Positions 4,125 to 11,126 are shown, counted from the first letter of the stretch. The stretch is 11,632 nt of DNA from Clostridia bacterium (GCA_025997155.1 BNUF01000072.1:1-11632); one strand, 5' to 3'. The notes: generated from the letters alone by a model not told the origin. Numbers and translations: made by a program.

Positions 4125-6101
4125 GTGCGGGAGGTTTGGCTGAGCGTTAAGGAGTACGCTGAACTTAAGGGCTGTTCGGAGCAGAACGTGAGGAAGTTGA
4201 TACACGCGGGGAAACTTAAGTATTTTGAAGTTAGAGATACCATCGGGGGCGCGTCGGGCAAGGCGTACCGTATCCCGCTCTCGGGGATAAGCCGAAAGTT
4301 ACAGATTGCCTACAAAAAACAAGGGATTGAACAGATTGAACTTGATTTTACGCCGCTCTCGGAGGATAAACCCGTATCGCCTAATCTGTCGGATAGGGAG
4401 CGGGAGGAAGCAGCGGCGTGGAAAGGGATTTTGAAAGAGTGGAATCTGTATCGGGAAACTTCGGAAGCTCCGAATAAGGAGACGGCGGACGCTGATTTTA
4501 TTAAGATTTACAATGAGGCGCACGCTGACGAAGAGCCTATGAAGCGGGGGACTTTGTACAGGAAGTTGAAAGATTTCACGGATAAAGGTGACGCGGGGCT
4601 TGTTGACAAGCGCGGTAAACACGGGAATCACCGCCAAAAGCTAACGCCTTATATAGCGGATATTTTTGAATATTACTATCTTGACGAGAGCCGAAAGACT
4701 GTCAAGCTTTGCGTGACTTCATTGGAGCTTGAACTTGCCCGAAGAATCAAAAAAGGTACGCTTGATAAGATGCCTGAACTTCCAACGGTTGACACTTTTG
4801 AACGATATGTTAAAAAGATACCGATGCCTTATGTGTACTGGTTCAGGAACGGCGAAAAGGCGTATATCGGCAAGTGCGAGCCGTATATAAAGCGAATGTA
4901 TGAGGATTTATCGCCTAATGATATGTGGGTGGCGGATAACCATACTTTTGACATTATGCTGTATGACGGTGAAAAGCCCGTTAGAATGAGCCTTACAACG
5001 TTTATGGACGTGCGGACGAGGAAAATTGTCGGGTGGTGCGTGACGGATAACCCCTGCGCGGACGCTACGCTTTACGCCTTGAAGAAAGGGATTAAGGCGT
5101 TCGGGATTCCATACACTTTTTATACGGATAACGGGCGGGAGTTTTTGGCGCGTGACGTCGGGGGAAACGGCGGGTTTCGGCGCAAGAAGAAGCCGAAAGA
5201 AGGGGAAATCAAACCGCCGACGATACTTGATGATTTAGGGATTGAATTTGTCACGGCGATACCGAAAAACGCAAGGGCTAAGGGGATTGAACGGACGTAT
5301 AAGACGCTTAAGGAGCAGTTTTCAAAGTTGTTTGACGCGTACACGGGCGGGAACATTTTGGAAAGACCCGAGAAGCTTAAAACGGTGGTGAAAACTCCCG
5401 GTAGAATGTCGGCGATTGACGATTTTAAGGGGTTTGTTGATACTTACATTGAAAATGTGTATAACAAAAGCCCGCACGGCGGCGAGGGTATGTACGGACA
5501 CTCGCCCGATGAAATGTACGCGAAACTGCTCGCCGAGAAACGGACGGCGACTGAGGAGCAACTCGAACAGATATTTATGCGGAGGAGCAACCCGCTCACG
5601 GTCGAGAAAAACGGCGTGAACGTGGTTATGTACGGCGAAACGCTTCAGTATTTTGACGAGTATCTGTGGAAGAATTACTTCGGGAAAAAGGTTTGCGTGG
5701 CGTATGACCCCGACGACTTGAAAGAAGTGCGTATTTTAGACGTTGAGGGACGGTTTATATGCAACGCGAAACTTGAAACGAATTTATCTTATAAGGCGGA
5801 TAAGGAAACGCTTAAAGAAAAGCAGAGGGAAAAGAAGGCAATTACAAAAACCGTTAAGAACTACAAGAAAATTAAGGACGTTCAGGCGCAGGACGCGCTT
5901 AGCCTTATGATAGATTCGCAGATACGGCTGCTTCCGGAGGTAGGGATAAGCGTAAAGACGCTTATCCCGCTGTTTAACACATCTTCAAACGCGGTTAAGC
6001 TGCTTGAGTACGCCGAGGACGCTACGGAGGAAATCGATTGGACGCGGGGCTTGCAAGTCTTGGCGCGGCGCAAAAATAACAAAGGCAGGGAGTGGGATTA
6101 A
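4125..6101 (+). CDS. MuA-like DDE transposase
   Basis: 658 aa, close to MuA's 663. The N-terminus (1-60) is the Mu-type winged helix (WLSVKEYAELKGCSEQNVRK ... YRIPLSGI). Around 100-230 lie further DNA-binding helices. The RNase-H-like catalytic core holds the DDE triad D271 (WVADNHTFD), D335 (YTDNGREF) and E389 (AKGIERTYKT); the spacing is nearly that of MuA (269, 336, 392). The Mu C-terminal beta-barrel follows (about 480-560), then a Lys/Glu-rich tail where MuA contacts MuB and ClpX. It cuts and joins phage ends for lysogenic integration and replicative transposition. Start GTG 4125 with GGGGGAGG (4111-4118); the ATG at 4123 is out of frame and stops after six codons. MuB begins on the next base after the stop. 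Confidence 0.96.
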   Translation: MREVWLSVKEYAELKGCSEQNVRKLIHAGKLKYFEVRDTIGGASGKAYRIPLSGISRKLQIAYKKQGIEQIELDFTPLSEDKPVSPNLSDREREEAAAWKGILKEWNLYRETSEAPNKETADADFIKIYNEAHADEEPMKRGTLYRKLKDFTDKGDAGLVDKRGKHGNHRQKLTPYIADIFEYYYLDESRKTVKLCVTSLELELARRIKKGTLDKMPELPTVDTFERYVKKIPMPYVYWFRNGEKAYIGKCEPYIKRMYEDLSPNDMWVADNHTFDIMLYDGEKPVRMSLTTFMDVRTRKIVGWCVTDNPCADATLYALKKGIKAFGIPYTFYTDNGREFLARDVGGNGGFRRKKKPKEGEIKPPTILDDLGIEFVTAIPKNARAKGIERTYKTLKEQFSKLFDAYTGGNILERPEKLKTVVKTPGRMSAIDDFKGFVDTYIENVYNKSPHGGEGMYGHSPDEMYAKLLAEKRTATEEQLEQIFMRRSNPLTVEKNGVNVVMYGETLQYFDEYLWKNYFGKKVCVAYDPDDLKEVRILDVEGRFICNAKLETNLSYKADKETLKEKQREKKAITKTVKNYKKIKDVQAQDALSLMIDSQIRLLPEVGISVKTLIPLFNTSSNAVKLLEYAEDATEEIDWTRGLQVLARRKNNKGREWD

Positions 6102-7061
6102 ATGGAAGAGGCGCAGGCTGTAGTTCAAGAAACGGCGATAGATATTCCGGCGGAATACGCCGACGCTATCGAGAAGTTGAAGTGGTACATCAGCAAGGAC
6201 GGCGAAAATAAAAGTCAAGCCTATGCCGCCAAAAAACTCGGGATATCGACGGGGCTTGTAAGCAACTTTCTTAAAGGGAATTATAAGGCGTGGCAGGAAA
6301 CGGCGCGGAAAGTAAACGCGCTTATCAATATCACCGAGCTTAGAGCCGTGACGGAAAAAGAACCGCCGTTTAAAATGACGAGTATAAGCCGACACGTCAC
6401 AAATACGATTACGTACTGCCACTTACAGGGGAAAGTCGGGGTCGCTTACGGCGACGCGGGGGTCGGCAAGACAATGGCGGCGGTAGAATACTGCAAGAAT
6501 AATCCCGAGGCGGTGATGATAACCACGTCGCCTTGCTACGCGACTATCACGGGCGTAAATGAACTTTTTGCGGACGAGTTCAAGATTAAAGAATGTGTTT
6601 CGCGTAAGGTTTTCAAGGAACTTGTAAGGATACTGACGGGGAGCAATAAGGTTTTAATCATAGACGAGGCACAGCACTTAACTACCCGCGTAATCAACTA
6701 TATCCGCTCGATTTCGGACGCAAGCCATATCGGAATCGCGTTCATCGGGAACGAGGAAGTATACCTCAGAATGCACGGGGCGGGAAAAACATCATACGCG
6801 CAGCTATTCAGCAGAATCGGGAATAAGGAACACTTACTCACGGAACAGATTAAGGCTGAAGATATACGGCTTGTGTTCGAGGACGCTAATCTTGGCGATG
6901 AAAGTATCAACTTGCTTCACGGAATAAGCAAGACGAATTACGGTTTGCGCGGCGCGGTGAACGTGTTTATCAACACGATAACGGCGTTTTCGATAAGCGA
7001 CTACAAGGACGTTACCGCGCCGAGACTTGCCAAAATGAGTAAATCTATGGGGATTGTTTGA
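6102..7061 (+). CDS. MuB-like AAA+ ATPase, target-DNA activator
   Basis: 319 aa, close to MuB's 312. Residues about 36-76 are an N-terminal HTH (SQAYAAKKLGISTGLVSNFL) as in MuB. The ATPase has Walker A GDAGVGKT (117-124), Walker B VLIIDEAQ (184-191), a sensor-1-like FIGNEE (214-219) and Arg238 in LFSRIG as arginine-finger candidate. The C-terminal 60 residues match the small helical MuB end domain. MuB polymerises on DNA with ATP, captures target DNA, stimulates the transposase and gives target immunity. ATG directly follows the transposase TAA (TAAATG) with AGGGAG 10 nt upstream, so expression is coupled. Confidence 0.95.
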   Translation: MEEAQAVVQETAIDIPAEYADAIEKLKWYISKDGENKSQAYAAKKLGISTGLVSNFLKGNYKAWQETARKVNALINITELRAVTEKEPPFKMTSISRHVTNTITYCHLQGKVGVAYGDAGVGKTMAAVEYCKNNPEAVMITTSPCYATITGVNELFADEFKIKECVSRKVFKELVRILTGSNKVLIIDEAQHLTTRVINYIRSISDASHIGIAFIGNEEVYLRMHGAGKTSYAQLFSRIGNKEHLLTEQIKAEDIRLVFEDANLGDESINLLHGISKTNYGLRGAVNVFINTITAFSISDYKDVTAPRLAKMSKSMGIV

Positions 7062-7072
7062 GGGGTGAAGTT

Positions 7073-7624
7073 ATGGAGGAACTTCTTGAAAGATACAGCA
7101 GCCTTCAGAGAAAAATCATTGCGGACTACTGGGAACTAATGGCGTGCAGCCGAAAATTCGGCAATGTTTCGAGCGGGATAAAGAAAACAGAGATGACATA
7201 CTGGAAACGGTTTGAAATTGAAGTAGTTATAGCCGCGCTTCAAGTACACATAAATACGGAAAAGTATCACGACAGGCGCGAACGGTACACGCGAGGGATT
7301 ATCCGAAATATAGACGAACAGACACAAAGCGGGTCATATCAAAAACCTCAAGGGCTGGCGGATAAAAAACGGAGCAAAAACAGGTTTATCAATTTTGACG
7401 GCGGCAAAGTTGATTACGACGAGATACGGCGACTGGAAAAAGAATATATAAAGTCACTTGTTGCTGACGAGAAAGACGACAAAGCCGCGCCGAGGAAAAT
7501 CTGCGCAAAGAGATACAGAAGTCGATTTGCCAATTTTGAAGGGCGGGTTATTGACTATGACGAACTTGACAGGCTTGAAGAAGAGTATATAAGCTCGCGT
7601 TATGGCGACATGGAGGGGGAATAG
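7073..7624 (+). CDS. Early protein with a duplicated FxNFxG..DYDE..RLE motif (183 aa)
   Basis: The function is not recognised. The N-terminal 90 residues are helical and charged. The C-terminal half contains two copies of a 27-residue segment (103-129 and 150-176): RFINFDGGKVDYDEIRRLE and RFANFEGRVIDYDELDRLE, each followed by an EYI-type end; 16 of 27 positions are identical. Similar FxNFxQRxYDxxxLE peptides end many Bacillota phage replication and accessory proteins (from memory, DnaD-type replisome proteins), where they look like short interaction peptides; a tandem pair is unusual. ATG 7073 is preferred (AGGGGTG 7061-7067) over TTG 7058, which overlaps the MuB stop. Its place between MuB and Gam suggests a role in transposition-replication. 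Confidence 0.8.
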   Translation: MEELLERYSSLQRKIIADYWELMACSRKFGNVSSGIKKTEMTYWKRFEIEVVIAALQVHINTEKYHDRRERYTRGIIRNIDEQTQSGSYQKPQGLADKKRSKNRFINFDGGKVDYDEIRRLEKEYIKSLVADEKDDKAAPRKICAKRYRSRFANFEGRVIDYDELDRLEEEYISSRYGDMEGE

Positions 7625-7626
7625 CC

Positions 7627-8133
7627 TTGGGAAAGAAACTTGGAGGCGCGAAGCTGACGGTGGAGGAGCTTGGGGGTTGGAACGAAGTCGACGAGGCGCT
7701 TCGGCAAATCGCCGACTGCGACAGAGAAGTAGCCGAAATAACGAACGAGCTTAATGAAAACATCAACAAGCTCAAAAAGAAATCAGAGATGCAAGCCGTT
7801 GCGTTTATAAACAGCAAAAATACGCTGTCGGCGCAGATTGAATCTTTTGTGACGGAACACAAAAACGAGATAGCCGGCAAAACGAAATTTCTGAACTTCG
7901 GCAAAGTCGGATTCAGAAAGTCCGTAAACACAACGTATTCCGCAAGCAAGGCGGCGGACATTATAGAGTCTCTCAAACTTCAAAGTATGCACAAGTGTAT
8001 CAACGTCAAGGAAACTATCAATAAAACCGTTTTGGGAACTTATCCGAACGACATATTGGCGAAACTCGGGGTTAAAAAAGTTGAAAAGGACACGTTTTTT
8101 TACGAGACGGACACGGAAGAAATCAAGAGCTAA
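7627..8133 (+). CDS. gam: Gam-like host-nuclease inhibitor (DNA-end protector)
   Basis: 168 aa, matching the Mu Gam family (PF07352) in length and layout. A long N-terminal helical hairpin (about 18-82, NEVDEALRQIADCDREVAE ...) is followed by the family-typical beta turn KTKFLNFGKVGFRKS (85-99) and C-terminal helices ending near KETINKTVLGTYPNDILAKL. Mu Gam is a Ku-like dimer that coats DNA ends and blocks RecBCD-type exonucleases, protecting infecting phage DNA. TTG start with GGAGGGGG (7612-7619) 7 nt upstream; no in-frame ATG precedes the conserved region. It lies 2 nt after the preceding gene. Confidence 0.88.
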   Translation: MGKKLGGAKLTVEELGGWNEVDEALRQIADCDREVAEITNELNENINKLKKKSEMQAVAFINSKNTLSAQIESFVTEHKNEIAGKTKFLNFGKVGFRKSVNTTYSASKAADIIESLKLQSMHKCINVKETINKTVLGTYPNDILAKLGVKKVEKDTFFYETDTEEIKS

Positions 8134-8147
8134 CGCGGGGTGAGGTC

Positions 8148-8318
8148 ATGGATTCTGACTTGAAATTTGAACTCGACTGCCGAAAGAAACTCTTGAAACG
8201 GCTTGAAACTCTGAAAACAACGCTGAATCGGGCGCTGGAAAAGGAGAAATCAAAGAACGCCGCGCGAAGGGCTAAACTGCTTGAATATGAAAGCGAAGAA
8301 GAAATCCATGAAGCATAA
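8148..8318 (+). CDS. Small coiled-coil protein (56 aa)
   Basis: ATG 8148 with GGGGTGAGG (8137-8145), 14 nt after the Gam stop. The product is highly charged and almost wholly helical (KLLKRLETLKTTLNRALEKE), with heptad-spaced Leu, ending in an acidic EYESEEEIHEA. No family recognised. It is probably translated with Gam from the early transcript. Confidence 0.7.
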   Translation: MDSDLKFELDCRKKLLKRLETLKTTLNRALEKEKSKNAARRAKLLEYESEEEIHEA

Positions 8319-8324
8319 GGATGG

Positions 8325-8361
8325 GGTTATATAACCGACTCGGAGCGTACAACTCTGCTCC
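8325..8361. promoter_or_regulatory. 12-bp perfect palindrome and hairpin before the anti-defence genes
   Basis: GGTTATATAACC at 8325-8336 is a perfect 12-bp palindrome. It is followed by a GGAGC/GCTCC stem (8342-8346 with 8357-8361) that ends 5 nt before the GTG at 8367. Candidate operator and/or translation-controlling hairpin. No good -35/-10 pair is seen. Confidence 0.4.
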
Positions 8362-8366
8362 TTGGG

Positions 8367-8549
8367 GTGGAAAACGTCGAAACGCCGACAGTTACAAGCG
8401 CGGTGTTAGAAATTCTTGAGGATTTTATAACTAAGCTGAAACGCGAAATAAGAGATTTTGAGTGGGCGGCGTTGCCGGATTCCGAAAAGGAAAGAATAGA
8501 AAAATCCAACGAGGACTGGAAGCGCAAACACGGAAGTCTTAAAGAATAA
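8367..8549 (+). CDS. Small helical protein (60 aa or more), start uncertain
   Basis: No family recognised. The C-terminal frame is clear: helical and charged (EILEDFITKLKREIRDFEW, then a Ser-Glu-Lys-rich end GSLKE). GTG 8367 is the only conventional start but has no proper ribosome site. The same frame stays open upstream to 8319 and reads plausibly (YITDSERTTLLLG) without ATG, GTG or TTG. A short competing frame with ATG 8321 runs to 8419. Either an unusual start codon, a frameshift within 8319-8366, or the GTG is used. It lies just upstream of the Tad2 homologue. Confidence 0.55.
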   Translation: MENVETPTVTSAVLEILEDFITKLKREIRDFEWAALPDSEKERIEKSNEDWKRKHGSLKE

Positions 8550-8589
8550 GCAGAAAACGGCGGAAAAATCGAGAGGGGAAAAATTTAAC

Positions 8590-8877
8590 ATGATATTCGG
8601 CGAAGCAATTGAACAGGCGAAAAACGGCAAGAAAATCACGAGAAGCGGCTGGAACGGCAAAGATATGTTTGTCGTTTACCAAAAGGGATACCCGAACGGT
8701 ATCCCTTGCAACAAGCAAACGGCGGATACATTCGGTTATGCGGAGGGCGACCTGTTCAAGTGCCGCCCGTACTTGCAAATGAGATGCGCCGACGGTACGC
8801 ACCAAATGTGGGTCGCGAGCCAGTCTGATATTTTGGAGGAAGATTGGGAGATTGTGGGCCGGAACGGGAGGGAATAA
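8590..8877 (+). CDS. tad2: Tad2 (DUF2829) family anti-Thoeris protein
   Basis: 95 aa, full length for DUF2829/Tad2. It shows the family hallmarks: MIFGEAIEQAKNGKKITRSG with the RxGWNGK turn (residues 18-24) near the N-terminus, a central Pro/Tyr segment (RPYLQMR), and the C-terminal W-ASQSDILEEDW block followed by EIV. Tad2 proteins form oligomers that bind and sequester the glycocyclic ADP-ribose signal made by ThsB, so ThsA stays inactive and Thoeris immunity fails. No enzymatic activity is expected. ATG 8590 has GAGAGGGG 12 nt upstream. It sits with Gam among early genes, the right timing for counter-defence. The family call is strong; activity of this copy is inferred. Confidence 0.87.
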   Translation: MIFGEAIEQAKNGKKITRSGWNGKDMFVVYQKGYPNGIPCNKQTADTFGYAEGDLFKCRPYLQMRCADGTHQMWVASQSDILEEDWEIVGRNGRE

Positions 8878-8879
8878 AG

Positions 8880-9533
8880 ATGATAATAAATCGAAAAATT
8901 GTACCGGCGGGGATTGGGACAAACCCGAACAAGAACATGGCGGCAATCAAGTACATCACGATTCACAATACTGGAAACTACAACGCGGGAGCGACCGCGC
9001 AAATGCACGCTAATCTTCAGTACAACGGAAACAAAGACGCGAATGGCAAAAGCAGAGAGGCAAGCTGGCACTACACAGTTGACGACAAGGAAATTTGGCA
9101 GTCCTTTGAGGACAATCAAATGTGCTGGCACGCGGGAGACGGAAACGGCAACAGTTCAAGTATCGCGATTGAGATTTGCGACAACGACAAATCAAAATTT
9201 GTTCAGGCTTGCGAGAACGCGGCGTGGCTTACGGCTTCCTTATTGACTAAGTATGGGTTAACCGCAGGCAACATCAAGCAACATTATGATTGGAGCGGCA
9301 AAGATTGCCCGAAAGAACTTAGGGCAGGTACATGGGGAATAAATTGGGGAACATTTTTACAAAGAGTTTGGTATTTTATGAAAAATATACCTGATACATG
9401 GGCGAAAGAATCATGGCAGTGGGGAATCGACAAGGGAATCACGACGGGCGAACGCCCCAAAGACGCCGCGACAAGACAGGAAATTATGAAAATCCTGTAT
9501 GATTACGACAAGCGGGCGCGCATCAGCGAGTAG
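8880..9533 (+). CDS. N-acetylmuramoyl-L-alanine amidase endolysin
   Basis: 217 aa. Residues about 20-150 are an Amidase_2 (T7-lysozyme-like) domain with zinc ligands H29 (ITIHNTGN), H135 and C143 (QHYDWSGKDCPK), plus WHYTVDD (63-69) and a family-typical SSIAIEIC strand (93-100). It cleaves the amide between N-acetylmuramic acid and L-Ala of peptidoglycan to lyse the host. The C-terminus (about 175-212) has an SLH-like half-repeat (WQWGIDKGITTGERPKDAAT), common in clostridial phage amidases and probably a wall-binding or remnant module. No signal peptide, so export needs a holin. ATG 8880 with GGGAGGGA (8866-8873); a GTG at 8844 lies inside the Tad2 gene. It starts 2 nt after the Tad2 stop. 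Confidence 0.92.
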   Translation: MIINRKIVPAGIGTNPNKNMAAIKYITIHNTGNYNAGATAQMHANLQYNGNKDANGKSREASWHYTVDDKEIWQSFEDNQMCWHAGDGNGNSSSIAIEICDNDKSKFVQACENAAWLTASLLTKYGLTAGNIKQHYDWSGKDCPKELRAGTWGINWGTFLQRVWYFMKNIPDTWAKESWQWGIDKGITTGERPKDAATRQEIMKILYDYDKRARISE

Positions 9534-9572
9534 TTGGCGGCAATATAGCGGACGGAGCTAAAGGAGAATGTC

Positions 9573-9851
9573 ATGGAAGAAGAACCGCTCCACAAACCAT
9601 TTATACAAAGTGAGATAATCGCGGTGTACACGTTAGACGGAAACACCGACCTATCCGTATTCGAGGGCAAGGCGCAGTTAGAAAAACTGTTTAATCCGAG
9701 TCGGATTCCGGCTCCAAGCACTTATTACATTGAGGAACACGATGATAGTGGATTTACCGAAGAAACAGACTTTCCTTGCCTGGCGGAGGCTATAAACTAC
9801 TTGAAAAGCAAAGGGTACGTTCCGGTATGGCAAATCGGCGATTTAACGTAA
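9573..9851 (+). CDS. Hypothetical protein between endolysin and Mor (92 aa)
   Basis: No family recognised. ATG 9573 has AAGGAG (9561-9566) 6 nt upstream, so expression is likely. Acidic, soluble, mixed alpha/beta: opens MEEEPLHKPFIQSEIIAVYT, has a Pro/Tyr stretch (IPAPSTYYIEEHD), and ends with a helix and strand (CLAEAINYLKSKGYVPVWQ). No signal peptide or TM segment, so it is not an obvious holin. The Thr/Tyr-rich beta pattern would suit a small inhibitor or regulator, but this cannot be determined. Confidence 0.7.
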   Translation: MEEEPLHKPFIQSEIIAVYTLDGNTDLSVFEGKAQLEKLFNPSRIPAPSTYYIEEHDDSGFTEETDFPCLAEAINYLKSKGYVPVWQIGDLT

Positions 9852-9887
9852 TAATTAGTTTTGGCGGCGGAGTAGGGGAGTGGTCAA

Positions 9888-10283
9888 ATGGAGTTGTGCG
9901 AACCATATGATACATTGCGAGAGTTCTTGCCCGCTCACGAAATCAAGGAAATATATATGATATTTCGCGGGCGCGTATGCTACTTCCCGCAAAAACCCGC
10001 CGAAACTCTTGAAAAATATCCCGACCTTAACAAAGTATTGACGGATTCCGAATTAAGCGAATTTTGCAGGAGATTCGGCGGAAGCAACATATACTTTCCG
10101 ATGAGCATTAAAGACATAAATTCTTTGCGTAAAATTATACGAGCGGAATTTGACGGATATAACACGGCATACCTTGCCACGAAGTACAACTACAGCGAAC
10201 GGCAAATATTAAATATAGTCGGGCATAAACTTAACAAAAAATACAAACCATTAGATGGTCAACTATCGTTTTTTGATAGTTGA
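9888..10283 (+). CDS. mor: Mor-like middle/late transcription activator
   Basis: 131 aa; Mu Mor is 129. The C-terminal half carries the Mor/C family signature: the beta-strand FGGSNIYFP (63-71), which in Mor contacts the DNA backbone, then IRAEFDGYNTAYLATKYNYS and ERQILNIVGHK, the HTH (about 84-114). The N-terminal half is the dimerisation part. Mor activates a promoter lacking a -35 by binding a dyad near -43 and contacting RNA polymerase; exactly such a promoter follows this gene. The last residues, DGQLSFFDS, fit the sliding-clamp-binding pattern QLxLF but also encode the terminator stem. ATG with AGGGGAG (9874-9880). Confidence 0.88.
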   Translation: MELCEPYDTLREFLPAHEIKEIYMIFRGRVCYFPQKPAETLEKYPDLNKVLTDSELSEFCRRFGGSNIYFPMSIKDINSLRKIIRAEFDGYNTAYLATKYNYSERQILNIVGHKLNKKYKPLDGQLSFFDS

Positions 10284-10290
10284 TTTTTTT
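10259..10290 (+). terminator. Intrinsic terminator ending the early transcript
   Basis: A perfect 9-bp stem TCAACTATC (10259-10267) / GATAGTTGA (10275-10283) with a 7-nt loop is followed at once by seven T (10284-10290). The downstream arm contains the mor stop codon, so the final eight mor codons double as the hairpin. It separates the early/middle transcript from the late promoter just downstream. Confidence 0.9.
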
Positions 10291-10294
10291 CATT

Positions 10295-10344
10295 GAAGAA
10301 ACTTTCTTCGTACTCTGAACAGGATTATTGTTATAATTATTTAT
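10295..10344 (+). promoter_or_regulatory. Mor-dependent late/middle promoter (Pm-like)
   Basis: A TGTTATAAT extended -10 has its hexamer at 10332-10337, and there is no -35 (CGTACT where one would lie). Upstream is a perfect 15-bp palindrome GAAGAAA-C-TTTCTTC (10295-10309). With a start near 10344 the palindrome is centred at about -42. In Mu, Mor binds a dyad centred near -43.5 of Pm, a promoter that also lacks a proper -35. The position right after mor and its terminator supports this assignment. Confidence 0.75.
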
Positions 10345-10383
10345 GAACAGAGGCGGAATCTCATATAAAAGGCGGTGAACGAA

Positions 10384-10734
10384 ATGGAAACGGAAATATT
10401 AAGCTCCCTTATCGGCAACAGTCCCATAATCGCTGTACTGATATATGTTCTACGGTACTTTCTTAATCGGAACAAGGAAATAGAAGGCAGCGTACAGGAA
10501 CAGTGCAAAAGTTTCTTGGAGCGGGAGGATTTACTTCGGGAGGAATCGGCGCGACGCGAGGGGATTTTACGCGGGGAATTTGAACGAAACAAAGAGGATT
10601 TACTCAAGATAATCTCGGAGTTCAGTCAAACAATGGTAAATGTTTCAATCGCTATGGGCGAAATTAAGGATAATCTTTCAACAATGAACCTTAAGATTTC
10701 AAATATCGAAACAAAAATCGAGGCGAACGGCTGA
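10384..10734 (+). CDS. TM plus coiled-coil protein: BhlA/UviB-like holin or Mu gp25-like
   Basis: 116 aa. One membrane segment near the N-terminus (about 13-27, SPIIAVLIYVLRYFL), then NRNKE and a long charged coiled coil to the end (LEREDLLREESARREGIL and NLSTMNLKISNIETKI). This layout is that of BhlA/UviB holin-like proteins and also of the single-TM coiled-coil protein (DUF2730 type) that precedes gp26-gp27 in Mu-like phages; the location favours the latter and the sequence style the former. ATG 10384 is preferred because AGGCGGTGA (10370-10378) precedes it by 5 nt; the GTG at 10375 lies inside that ribosome site. First gene of the late transcript. Confidence 0.7.
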   Translation: METEILSSLIGNSPIIAVLIYVLRYFLNRNKEIEGSVQEQCKSFLEREDLLREESARREGILRGEFERNKEDLLKIISEFSQTMVNVSIAMGEIKDNLSTMNLKISNIETKIEANG

Positions 10735-11126
10735 TGAGCGTTGACGCGAACCAAAACGAAAGCATATTGAAAGAGATAGAGAGTTTGAAACGGCGTATTA
10801 CAGCGCTTGAACCCTCCGAGGGAAAAGGCAAAAAGAATCAAGGTAACGCCGAAAGCCGCCTGAAAATTGGACGGCAAAAAGAACTTCGCGGAGATATACT
10901 GAACGGGCTTTATGAGATTTTAGGCGAGGAAGTATCCGTTAAGGTTTTGAAAATACTTGTCGGGCGCAAACCGTCCGACGACAGCGGCGAAATCGAAAAA
11001 GGGCTTGAATATCTGGTTAAAAAAGGTTATGTACAACGCGCGAAATGCGGCGCGTGCGTGGTTATAAGCGCAACGGGAATAGATATTTGCGAAGGCGACT
11101 TTAGTGACGCGGGGGTGATATTGTAA
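10734..11126 (+). CDS. Winged-helix-like late protein (130 aa), paralogue of the next gene
   Basis: The N-terminal 27 residues form a short coiled coil (ILKEIESLKRRITALE), followed by a Lys/Gly/Asn linker (28-45). Residues about 50-125 look like a winged helix: KELRGDILNGLYEI, a recognition region around EIEKGLEYLVKKGYVQRAK, and a wing with VVISATGIDICEGD. The end pattern TGxDxxEGxxxDxGVI recurs in the next gene, so the two are probably duplicated relatives. Mu-like phages have small proteins of unknown role (gp25/gp26) at this position. ATG overlaps the previous stop (ATGA). Confidence 0.7.
   Translation: MSVDANQNESILKEIESLKRRITALEPSEGKGKKNQGNAESRLKIGRQKELRGDILNGLYEILGEEVSVKVLKILVGRKPSDDSGEIEKGLEYLVKKGYVQRAKCGACVVISATGIDICEGDFSDAGVIL

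Noticed and set aside
8321..8419. 32-codon frame from ATG 8321 (MGLYNRLGAYNS...)
   Set aside because: The ribosome site would be too close to the ATG and it overlaps the better helical frame; kept only as an alternative in the start-site discussion.
8899..9246. Plus-strand 115-codon Arg/Thr-rich frame inside the amidase gene
   Set aside because: Alternative-frame shadow of a well-supported Amidase_2 domain.
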